Positions 1 to 10,946 of a DNA stretch of 39,207 nucleotides are shown here, piece by piece (the first letter of the stretch is position 1; each line of letters begins with the position of its first letter). Location: NCBI GenBank assembly GCA_021325145.1, contig JAJPHR010000109.1:1-39207 (forward strand), written 5' to 3'. Made by a program: the position numbers and the translations under genes. The notes under the pieces were generated by a model. It had not been told where the DNA came from. It did no database searches and was given only the letters and a program-made list of their open reading frames with translations. The DNA is from Verrucomicrobiota bacterium (GTDB taxonomy: Bacteria > Verrucomicrobiota > Verrucomicrobiia > Limisphaerales > Pedosphaeraceae).

Positions 1-1
1 C

Positions 2-259
2 ATCAACAACCTGCGGCAGATCGACGGGGCCAAGCAGCAGTGGGCCCTGGAGAGCAAGGCCGGCCAGAATGCCGTGCCGGTGCTGGCCAACATCCAGCCT
101 TACCTGGGCCGCGGCACGGCCGGAACCGCGCCGACCTGTCCGGCGGATTCGGCCAAGACCTTTGAGACCAGCTATACCCTCAATGACTTGTCCACCGCCC
201 CGGCTTGCCTCGTGATGCCCGGTTCCCCGGGCGATGGCACCGGTCATCATCTGGAGTAA
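2..259 (+). CDS. Pseudopilin-like (GspG-type) protein, C-terminal part
   Basis: The gene is already open at the left edge, so only its last 85 codons are visible and the N-terminal prepilin helix is missing. The visible start, NNLRQIDGAKQQWALE, is the segment that follows the hydrophobic helix in many verrucomicrobial type II secretion/type IV pilin-like proteins. A TCPAD...YTLNDL stretch and a short C-terminus ending GTGHHLE follow. Family knowledge: such proteins are inner-membrane anchored and assemble into pseudopili or surface fibres; the exact substrate or partner cannot be told. A strong rho-independent terminator begins 25 bp after the stop codon. Family placement is fairly sure; function within it is not. 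Confidence 0.75.
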   Translation: MNNLRQIDGAKQQWALESKAGQNAVPVLANIQPYLGRGTAGTAPTCPADSAKTFETSYTLNDLSTAPACLVMPGSPGDGTGHHLE

Positions 260-283
260 GCCAGGTCGGCAACCAATCACCAG

Positions 284-316
284 GGCTCGGGAAGAATCTT
301 CCCGGGCCTTTTATTT
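284..316 (+). terminator. Rho-independent terminator after the pseudopilin gene
   Basis: The arms 284-294 and 298-308 pair over 11 bp with one G-T wobble around a 3-base loop (AAT), followed by TTTTATTTT. It lies between two convergent genes; the T tract serves the + strand gene. Confidence 0.85.
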
Positions 317-363
317 TCACGAAGTCTTTTGGAGTGAGCTCAAACGGGCAGCCGCTCGCCCGG

Positions 364-2016
364 TTACGGATTTGTGTCTTTCCGCCTGAACACACTCAGG
401 TAGGTGGGGGATTGTGGCGGAAGGCGCCCGGCTTCTCCATCCCAGCGAACATCCGTGCGTTCGTTGGCATAGATGTCCACCACGCCGACGCGTTGATAGA
501 GGGTGTTCACATACTTATCGGCCCAGTCGAAAATGAAGGGACTCGCGTTAGGACGAATGGCCCAGGAAGTTGCGATCTCAACCCAAACAATATACTCCGG
601 CTTGGCGGCTTCGATCTCGGCGATCATTTCGCGCTGCATGCGCTCGGCGTAGGGTTGCGATTCCATCAGACCGTAGGTGTAGATGTACCCGGTGGCAGAG
701 TGCCGATGGGAAAAGAAATAGATCTGCGGTTCGGAGCCGAGGACGGCGATGCGGGCGTTTTTTCCCGCGTGCGTGTTCAGATACTCGCCGATCTGCAGCG
801 ATTCCGGGAAGGGATTCCAGCCATAGATCAGGCGGCAGGCCTCGATGGGCGCAGCCTGGAAGAACAAGGCGCGTTCACGGACGAATTCGCAGGCGAGCAG
901 GCCGGCCAGCATTACGGCGGGAAGCGCCGCCAGCAAAGGACGCTGGCGTTGCTGAAAAAAACGGCAGGCTGAAGCCACCACCACGCCGCCCAGAAGAGCT
1001 CCCGCCGGCAGCCAAAGAATGAAGTAATGCGGCCAAAAATTGAAACCCGGAAAAACCGCGGCGGCTGAGAAGATGAATAGACCCGTGGCAAACGCCGCGA
1101 CTGAGCGATCAGTTTTTCGCCAAAGCAACACAAGTCCGGGGACAGCGACGCAAAATAGCAAGTCGATAACGCCCGGAGTCCGGTCGAGCAACCGATGCCA
1201 GGTAAATTTGGCCCCCGGGTATTCTGTGGCGTATTCGCGAGCATAGTCGATCGTCCAAAACCAAAACTTGCCGAAAACGCCCGCGTGCCAAAGCCAGAGC
1301 CCGGTAAGGATCACGGGCGTTAGCAGTCCAGCGGCAAACACACCCACGTCCCGAAGCAAGCGCGGCCATTGAATCGGGCGCGGCTGAATCCAGACCAGCC
1401 AGCCAATGGCGAACAGCGCGAAGAACGCGCCGGGTTGCTTCATGAGCACCGCCAGTCCCAACAGTAAGCCGCTGAAGAACTTCCAGCCGTTCGCGCATGA
1501 TTCTCTTCCCCGCAACAGAAGCAGCAAGCCGCCCAATGCCGGGACAATGACAAAATGGGTCGCATGCGCCGCCATTCCCAAAAGCGCCTGGCTCAAGGAA
1601 AGACAGGCATAGATGGCTACGGCGGCGAGGCCTGCGCCACGTCCTGCCAGCCTCGCACTCAGCAGATAAACGAGAATGATTTCGGCGGCATTGATGAGGA
1701 TGAAACCAAGGTGGATGCCCGCTGGAGTTTGGCCAAACACCGCCATGATAAGCGCGTACGCACAATAGGTTCCCGGAAACTTCATATTGTAGGCCAGCGC
1801 GTAGGGCGGAATCCCCTGTAAGATGAGCTGGCCCGCATACGCGTATTCGCCCTCGTCCCGTTCCAGCGGAACGTCCCGCAAACGGAAGCGAATGCCCGCC
1901 GTGAACAGCACAATGAAGATGAGAACACCCCAAAGCCAAAAGCGTGAAGCGGAAGAGCGTGAAGTTGCAGGTAAAGGCTCTCCGACCGCCTGGGTTGCGA
2001 GAAGGTTCGAGTCCAT
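364..2016 (-). CDS. GT39/PMT-like integral membrane glycosyltransferase
   Basis: A 550-residue polytopic protein. After a short cytoplasmic tail the first membrane helix lies at about residues 25-42. It is followed directly by LERDEGEYAYAGQ, whose Asp54-Glu55 match the acidic pair in the first periplasmic loop of the ArnT/PMT (GT-C) superfamily. About ten more hydrophobic segments follow, then a soluble C-terminal part from about residue 400. Known for the family: these enzymes transfer sugars from polyprenyl-phosphate donors to lipid, protein or polysaccharide acceptors on the outer face of the inner membrane. Neither donor nor acceptor can be read from the sequence. It may share a transcript with ruvB, whose stop lies 24 bp upstream. 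The start is the first ATG of the frame; no Shine-Dalgarno is visible. Confidence 0.82.
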   Translation of the reverse strand: MDSNLLATQAVGEPLPATSRSSASRFWLWGVLIFIVLFTAGIRFRLRDVPLERDEGEYAYAGQLILQGIPPYALAYNMKFPGTYCAYALIMAVFGQTPAGIHLGFILINAAEIILVYLLSARLAGRGAGLAAVAIYACLSLSQALLGMAAHATHFVIVPALGGLLLLLRGRESCANGWKFFSGLLLGLAVLMKQPGAFFALFAIGWLVWIQPRPIQWPRLLRDVGVFAAGLLTPVILTGLWLWHAGVFGKFWFWTIDYAREYATEYPGAKFTWHRLLDRTPGVIDLLFCVAVPGLVLLWRKTDRSVAAFATGLFIFSAAAVFPGFNFWPHYFILWLPAGALLGGVVVASACRFFQQRQRPLLAALPAVMLAGLLACEFVRERALFFQAAPIEACRLIYGWNPFPESLQIGEYLNTHAGKNARIAVLGSEPQIYFFSHRHSATGYIYTYGLMESQPYAERMQREMIAEIEAAKPEYIVWVEIATSWAIRPNASPFIFDWADKYVNTLYQRVGVVDIYANERTDVRWDGEAGRLPPQSPTYLSVFRRKDTNP

Positions 2017-2040
2017 TATGGACGGAGTTGAATGACGAAC

Positions 2041-3069
2041 CTAAAACAAACCCGGCTGGCTTGTGGACGTGGGTTTGAGCTTGAGTTTCTGGTAGCTCAA
2101 TTCGGTTGCGACCCGGCCTTGTGGTGTGCGCTTGAGATAGCCTTCCATGATCAAGTACGGCTCATAGACTTCCTCAATGGTGTCGGGTTCCTCGCCCACG
2201 GCCACGGCGAGGGAGTTAACCCCGACCGGCCCGCCGCCAAACTTGGCGATGACGGCTTCGAGGATGCGCTTGTCCATTTCATCGAGGCCGTTTTCGTCGA
2301 TTTCGAGCATGGCAAGCGCCTTGTCGGCGACTTCCACGCTTATGCGGCCATCACCACGGACTTGGGCGAAGTCACGGACGCGCCGGAGAAGATTGTTCGA
2401 GATGCGCGGAGTGCCGCGACTGCGCCGGGCGATTTCACGCGCGCCATTGAGATCGATCTCAATGTTCAGCAACCTGGCCGAGCGGACGACGATCTTCTCG
2501 AGGTCCTCGGCGTGGTAGTAATCGAGCCGTTCGCGGACCGGGAAACGGGTGAGCAACGGGGCGGTGAGCAGCCCGCTGCGGGTTGTGGCGCCGATCAACG
2601 TGAAACGCGGGAGATTCAAACGGACGCTGCGGGCGTTGGGGCCCTGGTCGATGATGATGTCCAGCTTGAAATCCTCCATCGCCGGGTAAAGATATTCTTC
2701 GATGGTCTTTTGGAGACGATGAATTTCGTCGATGAACAGGACATCGCCTTCCTCAAGATTGGTGAGCAAGCCGGCGAGATCGCCCGCTTTCTCGATGGTG
2801 GGGCCGCTGGTGCTTTTGAGATTTGCGCCCATGGCCTTGGCGATGATGTTGGCGAGCGTGGTTTTGCCGAGGCCGGGCGGGCCGCTGAGGAGGATGTGGT
2901 CGATGGCTTCCGATCGCTGGCGCGCCGCCGCGACGGTGATTTCGAGGCGTTCCTTGACTTTGGGCTGGCCGGTAAAGTCGGAGAACAGCGACGGCCGCAA
3001 CGTCAATTCGAGCGCGACGTCGGGCTTGGTCAACACATCGGAGATGGTTCGTTCGGTCTTTTCAGCCAT
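2041..3069 (-). CDS. ruvB: Holliday junction branch migration ATPase RuvB
   Basis: The motor subunit of RuvABC that drives branch migration of Holliday junctions in recombination and repair. It shows Walker A GPPGLGKTT at about residues 63-71, Walker B with IDEIHRL at 113-119, the sensor-1 motif GATTRSG, the arginine-finger region LLTRFP, and a C-terminal winged helix with the typical GGGPVGVNSLA. The open frame extends 27 codons upstream, but MAEKTERTIS was chosen as the start because it gives 342 residues, the normal RuvB length, and the upstream residues are unlike RuvB. ruvA and ruvC are not beside it. Identity is certain, the start fairly so. Confidence 0.97.
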   Translation of the reverse strand: MAEKTERTISDVLTKPDVALELTLRPSLFSDFTGQPKVKERLEITVAAARQRSEAIDHILLSGPPGLGKTTLANIIAKAMGANLKSTSGPTIEKAGDLAGLLTNLEEGDVLFIDEIHRLQKTIEEYLYPAMEDFKLDIIIDQGPNARSVRLNLPRFTLIGATTRSGLLTAPLLTRFPVRERLDYYHAEDLEKIVVRSARLLNIEIDLNGAREIARRSRGTPRISNNLLRRVRDFAQVRGDGRISVEVADKALAMLEIDENGLDEMDKRILEAVIAKFGGGPVGVNSLAVAVGEEPDTIEEVYEPYLIMEGYLKRTPQGRVATELSYQKLKLKPTSTSQPGLF

Positions 3070-3726
3070 TGAAATCAAACATGGTTCAAAGCAGGCATGG
3101 GCGACAAGGCAAAAGCGAGAAACATGGCAATGCCTCAGCACTGGGGGCAAAGCGCCGAATCCCGGCTTTCAACGAGGCACAAAATACTTCATGGAATTCC
3201 CATAGCCAAACCCGGGCACCCGTCTTTTGGAGTTTGAGGCTTGGTGACTTGCTGGCTTGCCTCGCCGAAGCTTCCCGCAAAGGGTGTTTGGTTTTGTTGG
3301 TTGGTGTTTCGCAACGGCTTGCGCGGGTTTTTCCCCACTAATTACAGGGTTGCATCACTCTGCCGGTTCGGCTAGTTTAGCCGCACTTCAATTGCCCAAT
3401 AGGAAACTTGCTGATTACTGTCGTGTGGTTTATGGGTAGAAGATTAAGAATGGTTATGCGGTTCAGTTTGAAGCAAAAACCGGCTTGGAGTGTCGTTAAG
3501 AGCCGGTCTGGCAATGGGTTTCAAAAGATTTGCGAATCTCAGTCACTTTGAGAGCAGAACCTCCGGAACTCGTCCTGATCGGGCGTCATAAGGCCCGCTA
3601 ACTTGTATAACCAATTCATAATGAGTGATTTACAATGAAAAGAGAAAAAATTGACAAAAAATGGTTGGCAATCGAATAGCGTCTTGAAGGATAGTCTCGA
3701 ACTTAAATTGAACTAATCTAACTAAT
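3070..3726. other. 657-bp gap upstream of hppA
   Basis: No convincing gene. The first half holds low-quality open frames on both strands and a stretch like a dispersed repeat (near 3257-3280, resembling part of the gap at 19.6 kb). The second half becomes AT-rich toward hppA. A short hairpin (ACCGGCT...AGCCGGT, around 3478-3513) lacks a T run. This gap probably holds the promoters of ruvB (left) and hppA (right). Confidence 0.5.
3651..3679 (+). promoter_or_regulatory. Possible hppA promoter (weak -10)
   Basis: A perfect TTGACA lies at 3651-3656 in an AT-rich stretch about 70 bp before hppA. The -10 is poor: GAATAG at a 17-bp spacing, or TCGAAT at 15. The -35 match alone is not decisive. Confidence 0.3.
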
Positions 3727-6255
<2,529 letters not shown>

Positions 6256-6271
6256 ACTCTGAACTTTGGTT

Positions 6272-6311
6272 GCCGGCGGAGTAGCTCCAAACTGCTTCGC
6301 CGGCTTTTTTA
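6272..6311 (+). terminator. Rho-independent terminator of hppA
   Basis: The arms 6272-6281 and 6295-6304 pair over 10 bp with one wobble (GCCGGCGGAG with CTTCGCCGGC), followed by TTTTTT at 6305-6310. Confidence 0.9.
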
Positions 6312-6395
6312 TGGAGCGCATCGGCGAATTGTCCAGAGGAGAAGAATTGTTTTCTGGGCGTTGAGAACTGACGGCTGCGCGAAGAAGCGAGGATC

Positions 6396-6776
6396 TCAGT
6401 AGGCCAATCGGCGGAGTCCAGCAACACGATCGAAGACCCTGTCCCGGCTGATGATGGGCTCCCGGTAATAGAGGGCAAAGCCGGCAATCCAGTTGTCATT
6501 TTCCCCCAGGCGTCCACCCGTCCGGATCAACTCGCGGTCAACGTCCGCCGCTCTTTCTGCAATGGCAGGCGTCAAACGATAGATGGTCCATTTTTGGAAG
6601 TATTTCCAAGCCTCACCCGACGTTGGAAAGGAGACGGCGACCTCGCCCAGGCTGATGATGGACGTCCGAATTAGCTGGCCCCGTCCATGTCGGGCAAAAA
6701 ACCTCCGGGCTGGCCCGCGTTGTCCGGATATTTCTTCCCTCATCAGATGAATGAGGAAAGTGGTGTCCGCTATCAT
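6396..6776 (-). CDS. PIN-domain ribonuclease toxin (VapC-like)
   Basis: A 126-residue single PIN domain. The acidic metal-binding residues of the family are all present: Asp4 (MIADTTFLI), Glu45 (LGEVAV), Asp94 within GENDNWIAG, and Asp112 (SRDRVF). Family knowledge: VapC toxins are Mg-dependent RNases that cut tRNA or rRNA and are held inactive by VapB. The start overlaps the stop of the upstream antitoxin by ATGA (6773-6776), the usual translational coupling of such pairs. Nothing looks truncated. Its RNA target cannot be predicted. Confidence 0.88.
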   Translation of the reverse strand: MIADTTFLIHLMREEISGQRGPARRFFARHGRGQLIRTSIISLGEVAVSFPTSGEAWKYFQKWTIYRLTPAIAERAADVDRELIRTGGRLGENDNWIAGFALYYREPIISRDRVFDRVAGLRRLAY

Positions 6777-7003
6777 TTCCGTCCGCCGGAGCGACGGCCG
6801 CGGCCTTTTCCGATCAAGTCCAGAATCTTCAGGTCCACGTTTGGCGGCGGCTGATTCTCATGCCAGGCCAGCAATTCCGCATTGGTCTTGGCCGGGACAT
6901 AAACGTGCCGGCGCAGCACCTTGCTGAACGAATCGCCCGGCCCTTCCTTCAAACCCACGAGCGTTTTATAAACGTCATCCTCGATGGTAATGGTTTTGCC
7001 CAT
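6773..7003 (-). CDS. VapB-like antitoxin
   Basis: A 76-residue protein starting MGKTITIEDDVYKTLVGLKE, the short N-terminal ribbon-helix-helix of antitoxins that read TITIDEEVYERLKALK. SFSKVLRRH follows, then a C-terminal tail ending in a basic GKGRGRRSGGRK. Role: binds and neutralises the downstream PIN toxin and probably represses its own promoter. The frame is open further upstream, but MGKTITI matches the family start, and the upstream frame lies antisense to the next gene. The C-terminal basic tail could be the toxin-binding part; that is inference. Confidence 0.8.
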   Translation of the reverse strand: MGKTITIEDDVYKTLVGLKEGPGDSFSKVLRRHVYVPAKTNAELLAWHENQPPPNVDLKILDLIGKGRGRRSGGRK

Positions 7004-7111
7004 GCACGAAAATTGCACGAACACGCGCCTTCTGTCAATCGCCAGCGGATTGCCTGCCCCCTGGCGGTTGGAGCTTGGAATCCGGAGCCTTGGCAGGGCA
7101 GAATCCCACTT

Positions 7112-8032
7112 ATGCAAAAGCAACGAGTTGTTTCCCTCCTGCCCAGCGCCACGGAAATCGTTTGCGCCCTCGGCGCGACGGACTGTTTGGTGGGCCGCTC
7201 CCACGAGTGTGACTACCCGTCCGAGATCCTGTCCCTGCCCGTCTGCACCGCGCCCAAACTCGATGCGACCGCCAACAGCGCTGAGATTGACCGCCAGGTG
7301 AAGCAACTGGTGCAGGATGCCGTCTCGATCTATCGCATCGACACTCAAAGGCTGCGCCAGTTGAAACCCGACCTCATCCTGACCCAGGCGCAATGCGAAG
7401 TGTGCGCCGTCAGCCTTCCCGAAGTCGAACAAGCCGTCAGCCAGGCGCTCGGGACCCGCCCCAGGATCATTTCCCTTTCACCGAAAAAGTTGGCGGACAT
7501 TTGGGATGACATTCGCACCGTCGCCGAGGCCCTGGACCTCGCCGACCATGGCCGCGAAGTCTTGCGCGGCCTCAAAACCCGCGTTGTCGGCGTCATCGAA
7601 AAGGCCTGCATGCTCAAGCAACTCCCCTCCGTCGCTTGCATCGAATGGATCGAGCCCCTCATGGCTGCCGGCAACTGGGTGCCCGAACTCGTCCAACTCG
7701 CCGGCGGCCGCAACCTCGTCGGCGAGGCCGCCAAACATTCCGACTGGCTCACCTGGGACACCTTGCGCCAGCACGATCCCGAGATCATCGTCTTCATGCC
7801 CTGCGGTTTCGATCTCCGCCGCACCCGCGCCGAACTCGCCCCCATCCTCCAGCGACCCGACTGGTCCAAATTCCGCGCCGTCCGCCAACGCCAGGTTTGC
7901 CTCACCGACGGCAACGCCTACTTCAACCGCCCCGGCCCGCGCATCGTTGAATCCCTCGAAATCCTCGCCGAAATCTGCCACCCCGACCGCTTCAACTTCG
8001 GCCACCGCGCCAAGGGCTGGGAGAAACTGTAA
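7112..8032 (+). CDS. BtuF-like substrate-binding protein homologue (no signal peptide)
   Basis: A 306-residue member of the periplasmic-binding fold used for cobalamin and iron-siderophore uptake (COG0614). It begins MQKQRVVSLLPSATEIVCALG and continues GRSHECDYP, both hallmarks of a BtuF-like branch. The C-terminal lobe carries WVPELVQLAGGRNLVG and the region around NAYFNRPGPRIVESLE. There is no signal peptide or lipobox at this start, and no ABC permease or ATPase nearby. It may therefore act in the cytoplasm or in some role other than classical uptake. An earlier in-frame start near 6860 would overlap the antitoxin gene and does not supply a signal peptide. Ligand unknown; cobalamin is only a family guess. 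Confidence 0.75.
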   Translation: MQKQRVVSLLPSATEIVCALGATDCLVGRSHECDYPSEILSLPVCTAPKLDATANSAEIDRQVKQLVQDAVSIYRIDTQRLRQLKPDLILTQAQCEVCAVSLPEVEQAVSQALGTRPRIISLSPKKLADIWDDIRTVAEALDLADHGREVLRGLKTRVVGVIEKACMLKQLPSVACIEWIEPLMAAGNWVPELVQLAGGRNLVGEAAKHSDWLTWDTLRQHDPEIIVFMPCGFDLRRTRAELAPILQRPDWSKFRAVRQRQVCLTDGNAYFNRPGPRIVESLEILAEICHPDRFNFGHRAKGWEKL

Positions 8033-8210
8033 ACTGGTAACCAGCCCTCATCCCGCACAAAAAAGTGGCACACCAGTTGCCAGCCGATCCACCCCTCCAA
8101 ATCCGTGTCCACACTGCCCATTCATCCCAAGCGTCAAACTCCAAGATTCGCTCCCAGCGCTTGAGCCCGGAGCTTTTCTTGTTTGGAGCCTGGTGTTTCC
8201 CTTTAGCCTC

Positions 8211-9344
8211 TTATCCAGTCCCCGGAGGCTTATCCGCCTTCGGGCCTGTGCCAGCGGCTGCAGCCGCTTCCGTTGCTTTGGCAGCTTGTGCGGCTTTCGC
8301 CGCTTCATCAGCCTTCGCTTTTGCTGCGACGGCGGCCTTGGCGGCTTCAATCTCCTGCGGAGTTTGTGTCGTGGTTGCTGTGGTGGTAGTCGTAGTCAGT
8401 GGTGTCGCTGGCGCCGTCGTCGTAACGGTCGTTGGTTTCGGCGTCGTCGTGGGGGCGGTGGTTGGTTTGGTCCCGCCGCTGGCGGCACTGTCTTCGGATT
8501 TGCTCAGGATATTTGGCACAAATCTCTCTGAGAAGCCCGCGAGGAAACAGAAAAACATCTCGGCGGTTTGCAAGCTCGCCGTCACTCCCGGCGCGGCATC
8601 CTTATACGCAAATCCGGCCAGCATTTTCGCGCGCAAAGCCAGCAACACGCCCGCGCCCGCCAGCAAAGCCACCACCGAGCGTGTGGCCCCGGCCACGAAA
8701 AGAAAGGATACCTGCTGGTTGACGCTCACCGGAAGCGAATCGATGTTCAAACAAACGGAAAAAGTGCCGCCCGCAATCGCCAGCGCCGCCGCCAGGAGCC
8801 AGGGTTCCCCGTCTTTTACCCAGTGGCTTGGATGGTGAACCACAAACCAGTGAAAAAGGAAGTAGGCAATCCACACCACCACGGCAATCGAAACGGTCCC
8901 CGCCTGATACCATAACCTGCGCTTTCCCTCCTCCGAGGTCTGGAGCCGGTCACGAATGCCATCCAGAATCTGCAGGCCCTGCTCCTTGTGCCCGCAGAAG
9001 ATCATTTCGTAGCCGTCCGCCACCAACTGCAACGTGGAAAGCTTTCGCTTGTACTGGAAGGAAGCTTTGACCTTGTCGGTAATATCACCCAGCTCCGGCA
9101 GCATTCGATTGATCAGGGCGCACGCGGCGTCCGCGGCGCCAAGTTCCTTGAGCAACTCCGCAGTGGCCTGGTAGAACAGTTCGCACCCGCTGAAATAAAT
9201 GACGTAATCATCATCAATCGCGTAAACGTCATCAATTTTTCGCCCCTCGCGGTCAATGCCGTCGCGGACGTATTTGTGCCACTCCGGCTTGGGCGCGGGT
9301 GGTTTCGCAGTCGCGTTTGGATCGGGAGGAAGTTCAGGTGACAT
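8211..9344 (-). CDS. Unrecognised four-helix membrane protein with Thr-rich and Ala/Lys-rich tail
   Basis: I do not recognise a characterised family. Of 377 residues, 1-140 are soluble and mostly helical, with a proline-rich start and a region on DDVYAIDDDYVIYFSG. Four hydrophobic segments follow at about 148-168, 182-200, 213-237 and 262-277, the last ending in FLAGFSERFVP. I recall that motif from uncharacterised membrane proteins of several phyla but cannot name a function. Residues 292-328 are almost only Thr, Pro and Ala. Residues 330-366 are an Ala/Lys/Glu-rich stretch likely to form a long single helix. The gene stands alone between a gap of 178 bp and one of 273 bp. Base composition of the tail is repetitive, so its length may vary between strains. 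Confidence 0.65.
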   Translation of the reverse strand: MSPELPPDPNATAKPPAPKPEWHKYVRDGIDREGRKIDDVYAIDDDYVIYFSGCELFYQATAELLKELGAADAACALINRMLPELGDITDKVKASFQYKRKLSTLQLVADGYEMIFCGHKEQGLQILDGIRDRLQTSEEGKRRLWYQAGTVSIAVVVWIAYFLFHWFVVHHPSHWVKDGEPWLLAAALAIAGGTFSVCLNIDSLPVSVNQQVSFLFVAGATRSVVALLAGAGVLLALRAKMLAGFAYKDAAPGVTASLQTAEMFFCFLAGFSERFVPNILSKSEDSAASGGTKPTTAPTTTPKPTTVTTTAPATPLTTTTTTATTTQTPQEIEAAKAAVAAKAKADEAAKAAQAAKATEAAAAAGTGPKADKPPGTG

Positions 9345-9617
9345 AGCTCACGGGTTTGCAGGTTTGCTTCTTGGTGAACTCATTAACCGGGATAATGCTC
9401 CTATAAGGTGGGGCGTCAAGCGCCATTTTGCCGGCACGAATGCAGGAGGTGCATCCCATCACTGTCACCGCGCCTGGCAGGGACGGCGACGGAACAACGA
9501 ATCGCCATGCCCTCGTCCATCTCTGCTTAAGAAGAATTCCGTCCTGTATCTTGAAGCCTCCGCGCTTGAAAAAGGATTTGTCGGGTGGGGCGTTTCATTG
9601 CATGCTGAAAGGCTCTT

Positions 9618-10946
9618 ATGCGACAGGTCAACATCGGGATGATTGGTGGCGGGACCGTGGGCAGCGGCGTTTTTCACGCCTGGCAGTCCAACGGCGCCCT
9701 CATGTCCTCGCGCCTGGGCGTCAAAATCCACTTTCAAAAAGTCGCCGTGAAGGCGTTTGACGAACCCCGTCCCTACCCGATCCCGCAGGCCCTGATGACC
9801 ACCGACTGGCAAAGCGTGGTCAACGATCCCGCGGTGCAGGTGATCATCGAGTTGGTGGGCGGCACGACCATTGCCAAAACCATGGCGCTGGCCGCGCTCA
9901 AGCTCGGCAAACCCGTCATTACCGCGAACAAGGCGCTCCTTTCCGCGCATGGCGAGGAACTCTTCAACGCCGCGCGCGAGTACAACTCGAATCTTTATTA
10001 CGAAGCGAGCGTCGCCGGCGGCATTCCGATCATCAAAACGATGCGCGAAGCCTTCGTCGGCAACCGCTTCACGCATATCTACGGCATCGTCAACGGCACC
10101 TGCAATTACATCCTCACCCGGATGAAACTCGAAGGCGCGGAATTCGCCGACGTGCTCGCGGACGCCCAACGGCTCGGCTACGCCGAGGCCGAACCCTCCC
10201 TCGACATCGACGGCTTCGATTCTGAGCACAAGATCGGCATCCTCGCCTCCCTCGCGCATGGCTTTTGGGTCAATCCCAAGGACATTTATGTGGAGGGCAT
10301 TCGCCATATCAGCAAGCTGGACATGCAATTCGCCGGCCAACTCGGTTATACGATCAAGCTGCTGGGCATCGTCAAGAAAGTGGCGAACGGCGGCGCATCC
10401 AAATCACGCAACGGCGCGCGTGTCCAAGTCTCGGTCTATCCCACCCTGGTGCCGAACTCGCATGTGCTGGCCAGCGTCAATCATGTGTTCAACGCCGTGT
10501 TCGTCCGTGGCGACATCGTGGGCGACACGCTCTTTTACGGTCGCGGCGCGGGCAAGGACGCGACCGCCAGCGCAGTGTTGAGCGACGTGGCCGACGCGGC
10601 GCTCGATCTCAAGCACGGCAGCAAAAGCCGCGTGCCCCCGTTCGTGCCGCACGAAGTCGCCGGCGCGGTTGCGCCCATTGGCGAAACCATCTCGCGCTAC
10701 TACGTCCGTTTCAGCGTCGCGGACAAACCGGGCGTATTGGCCACCATTGCCACCATCCTGGCCGCATCCAAAATTGGCATTTCCTCCGTCATCCAGCCCG
10801 AAGGCCATGAAGGCGAGAGCATCCCGCTCATCCTGATGATTCATGACGCCCCGAATGCCGCGATGCAAAAGGCGCTTGCCCGTATCGCCAGGTTGCCGGT
10901 CGTCAAGGCCCCGCCCGTGATGATCCGCGTCGAGAATTTCGAATGA
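9618..10946 (+). CDS. hom: Homoserine dehydrogenase
   Basis: Reduces aspartate semialdehyde to homoserine, the branch point to threonine and methionine. The 442-residue protein has the NAD(P)-binding GGGTVGSG at about 10-17 and TANKALLS at 102-109. It also has the catalytic-domain signature GIVNGTCNYILTRM at 156-169 and DIDGFDSEHKI around 197-207, with the conserved Asp and Lys. A C-terminal ACT domain from about residue 355 (RFSVADKPGVLATIATIL) probably mediates feedback inhibition by threonine. AAAGG lies 5 bp before the ATG. It is the first gene of hom-thrC-lysC, and its stop overlaps the thrC start. No Thr- or Ile-rich leader was found upstream. Confidence 0.97.
   Translation: MRQVNIGMIGGGTVGSGVFHAWQSNGALMSSRLGVKIHFQKVAVKAFDEPRPYPIPQALMTTDWQSVVNDPAVQVIIELVGGTTIAKTMALAALKLGKPVITANKALLSAHGEELFNAAREYNSNLYYEASVAGGIPIIKTMREAFVGNRFTHIYGIVNGTCNYILTRMKLEGAEFADVLADAQRLGYAEAEPSLDIDGFDSEHKIGILASLAHGFWVNPKDIYVEGIRHISKLDMQFAGQLGYTIKLLGIVKKVANGGASKSRNGARVQVSVYPTLVPNSHVLASVNHVFNAVFVRGDIVGDTLFYGRGAGKDATASAVLSDVADAALDLKHGSKSRVPPFVPHEVAGAVAPIGETISRYYVRFSVADKPGVLATIATILAASKIGISSVIQPEGHEGESIPLILMIHDAPNAAMQKALARIARLPVVKAPPVMIRVENFE

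Noticed and set aside
6860..7111. N-terminal extension of the BtuF-like gene
   Set aside because: It overlaps the antitoxin gene, adds no signal peptide and is unlike the family, which starts at MQKQRVVSLLPSATE.
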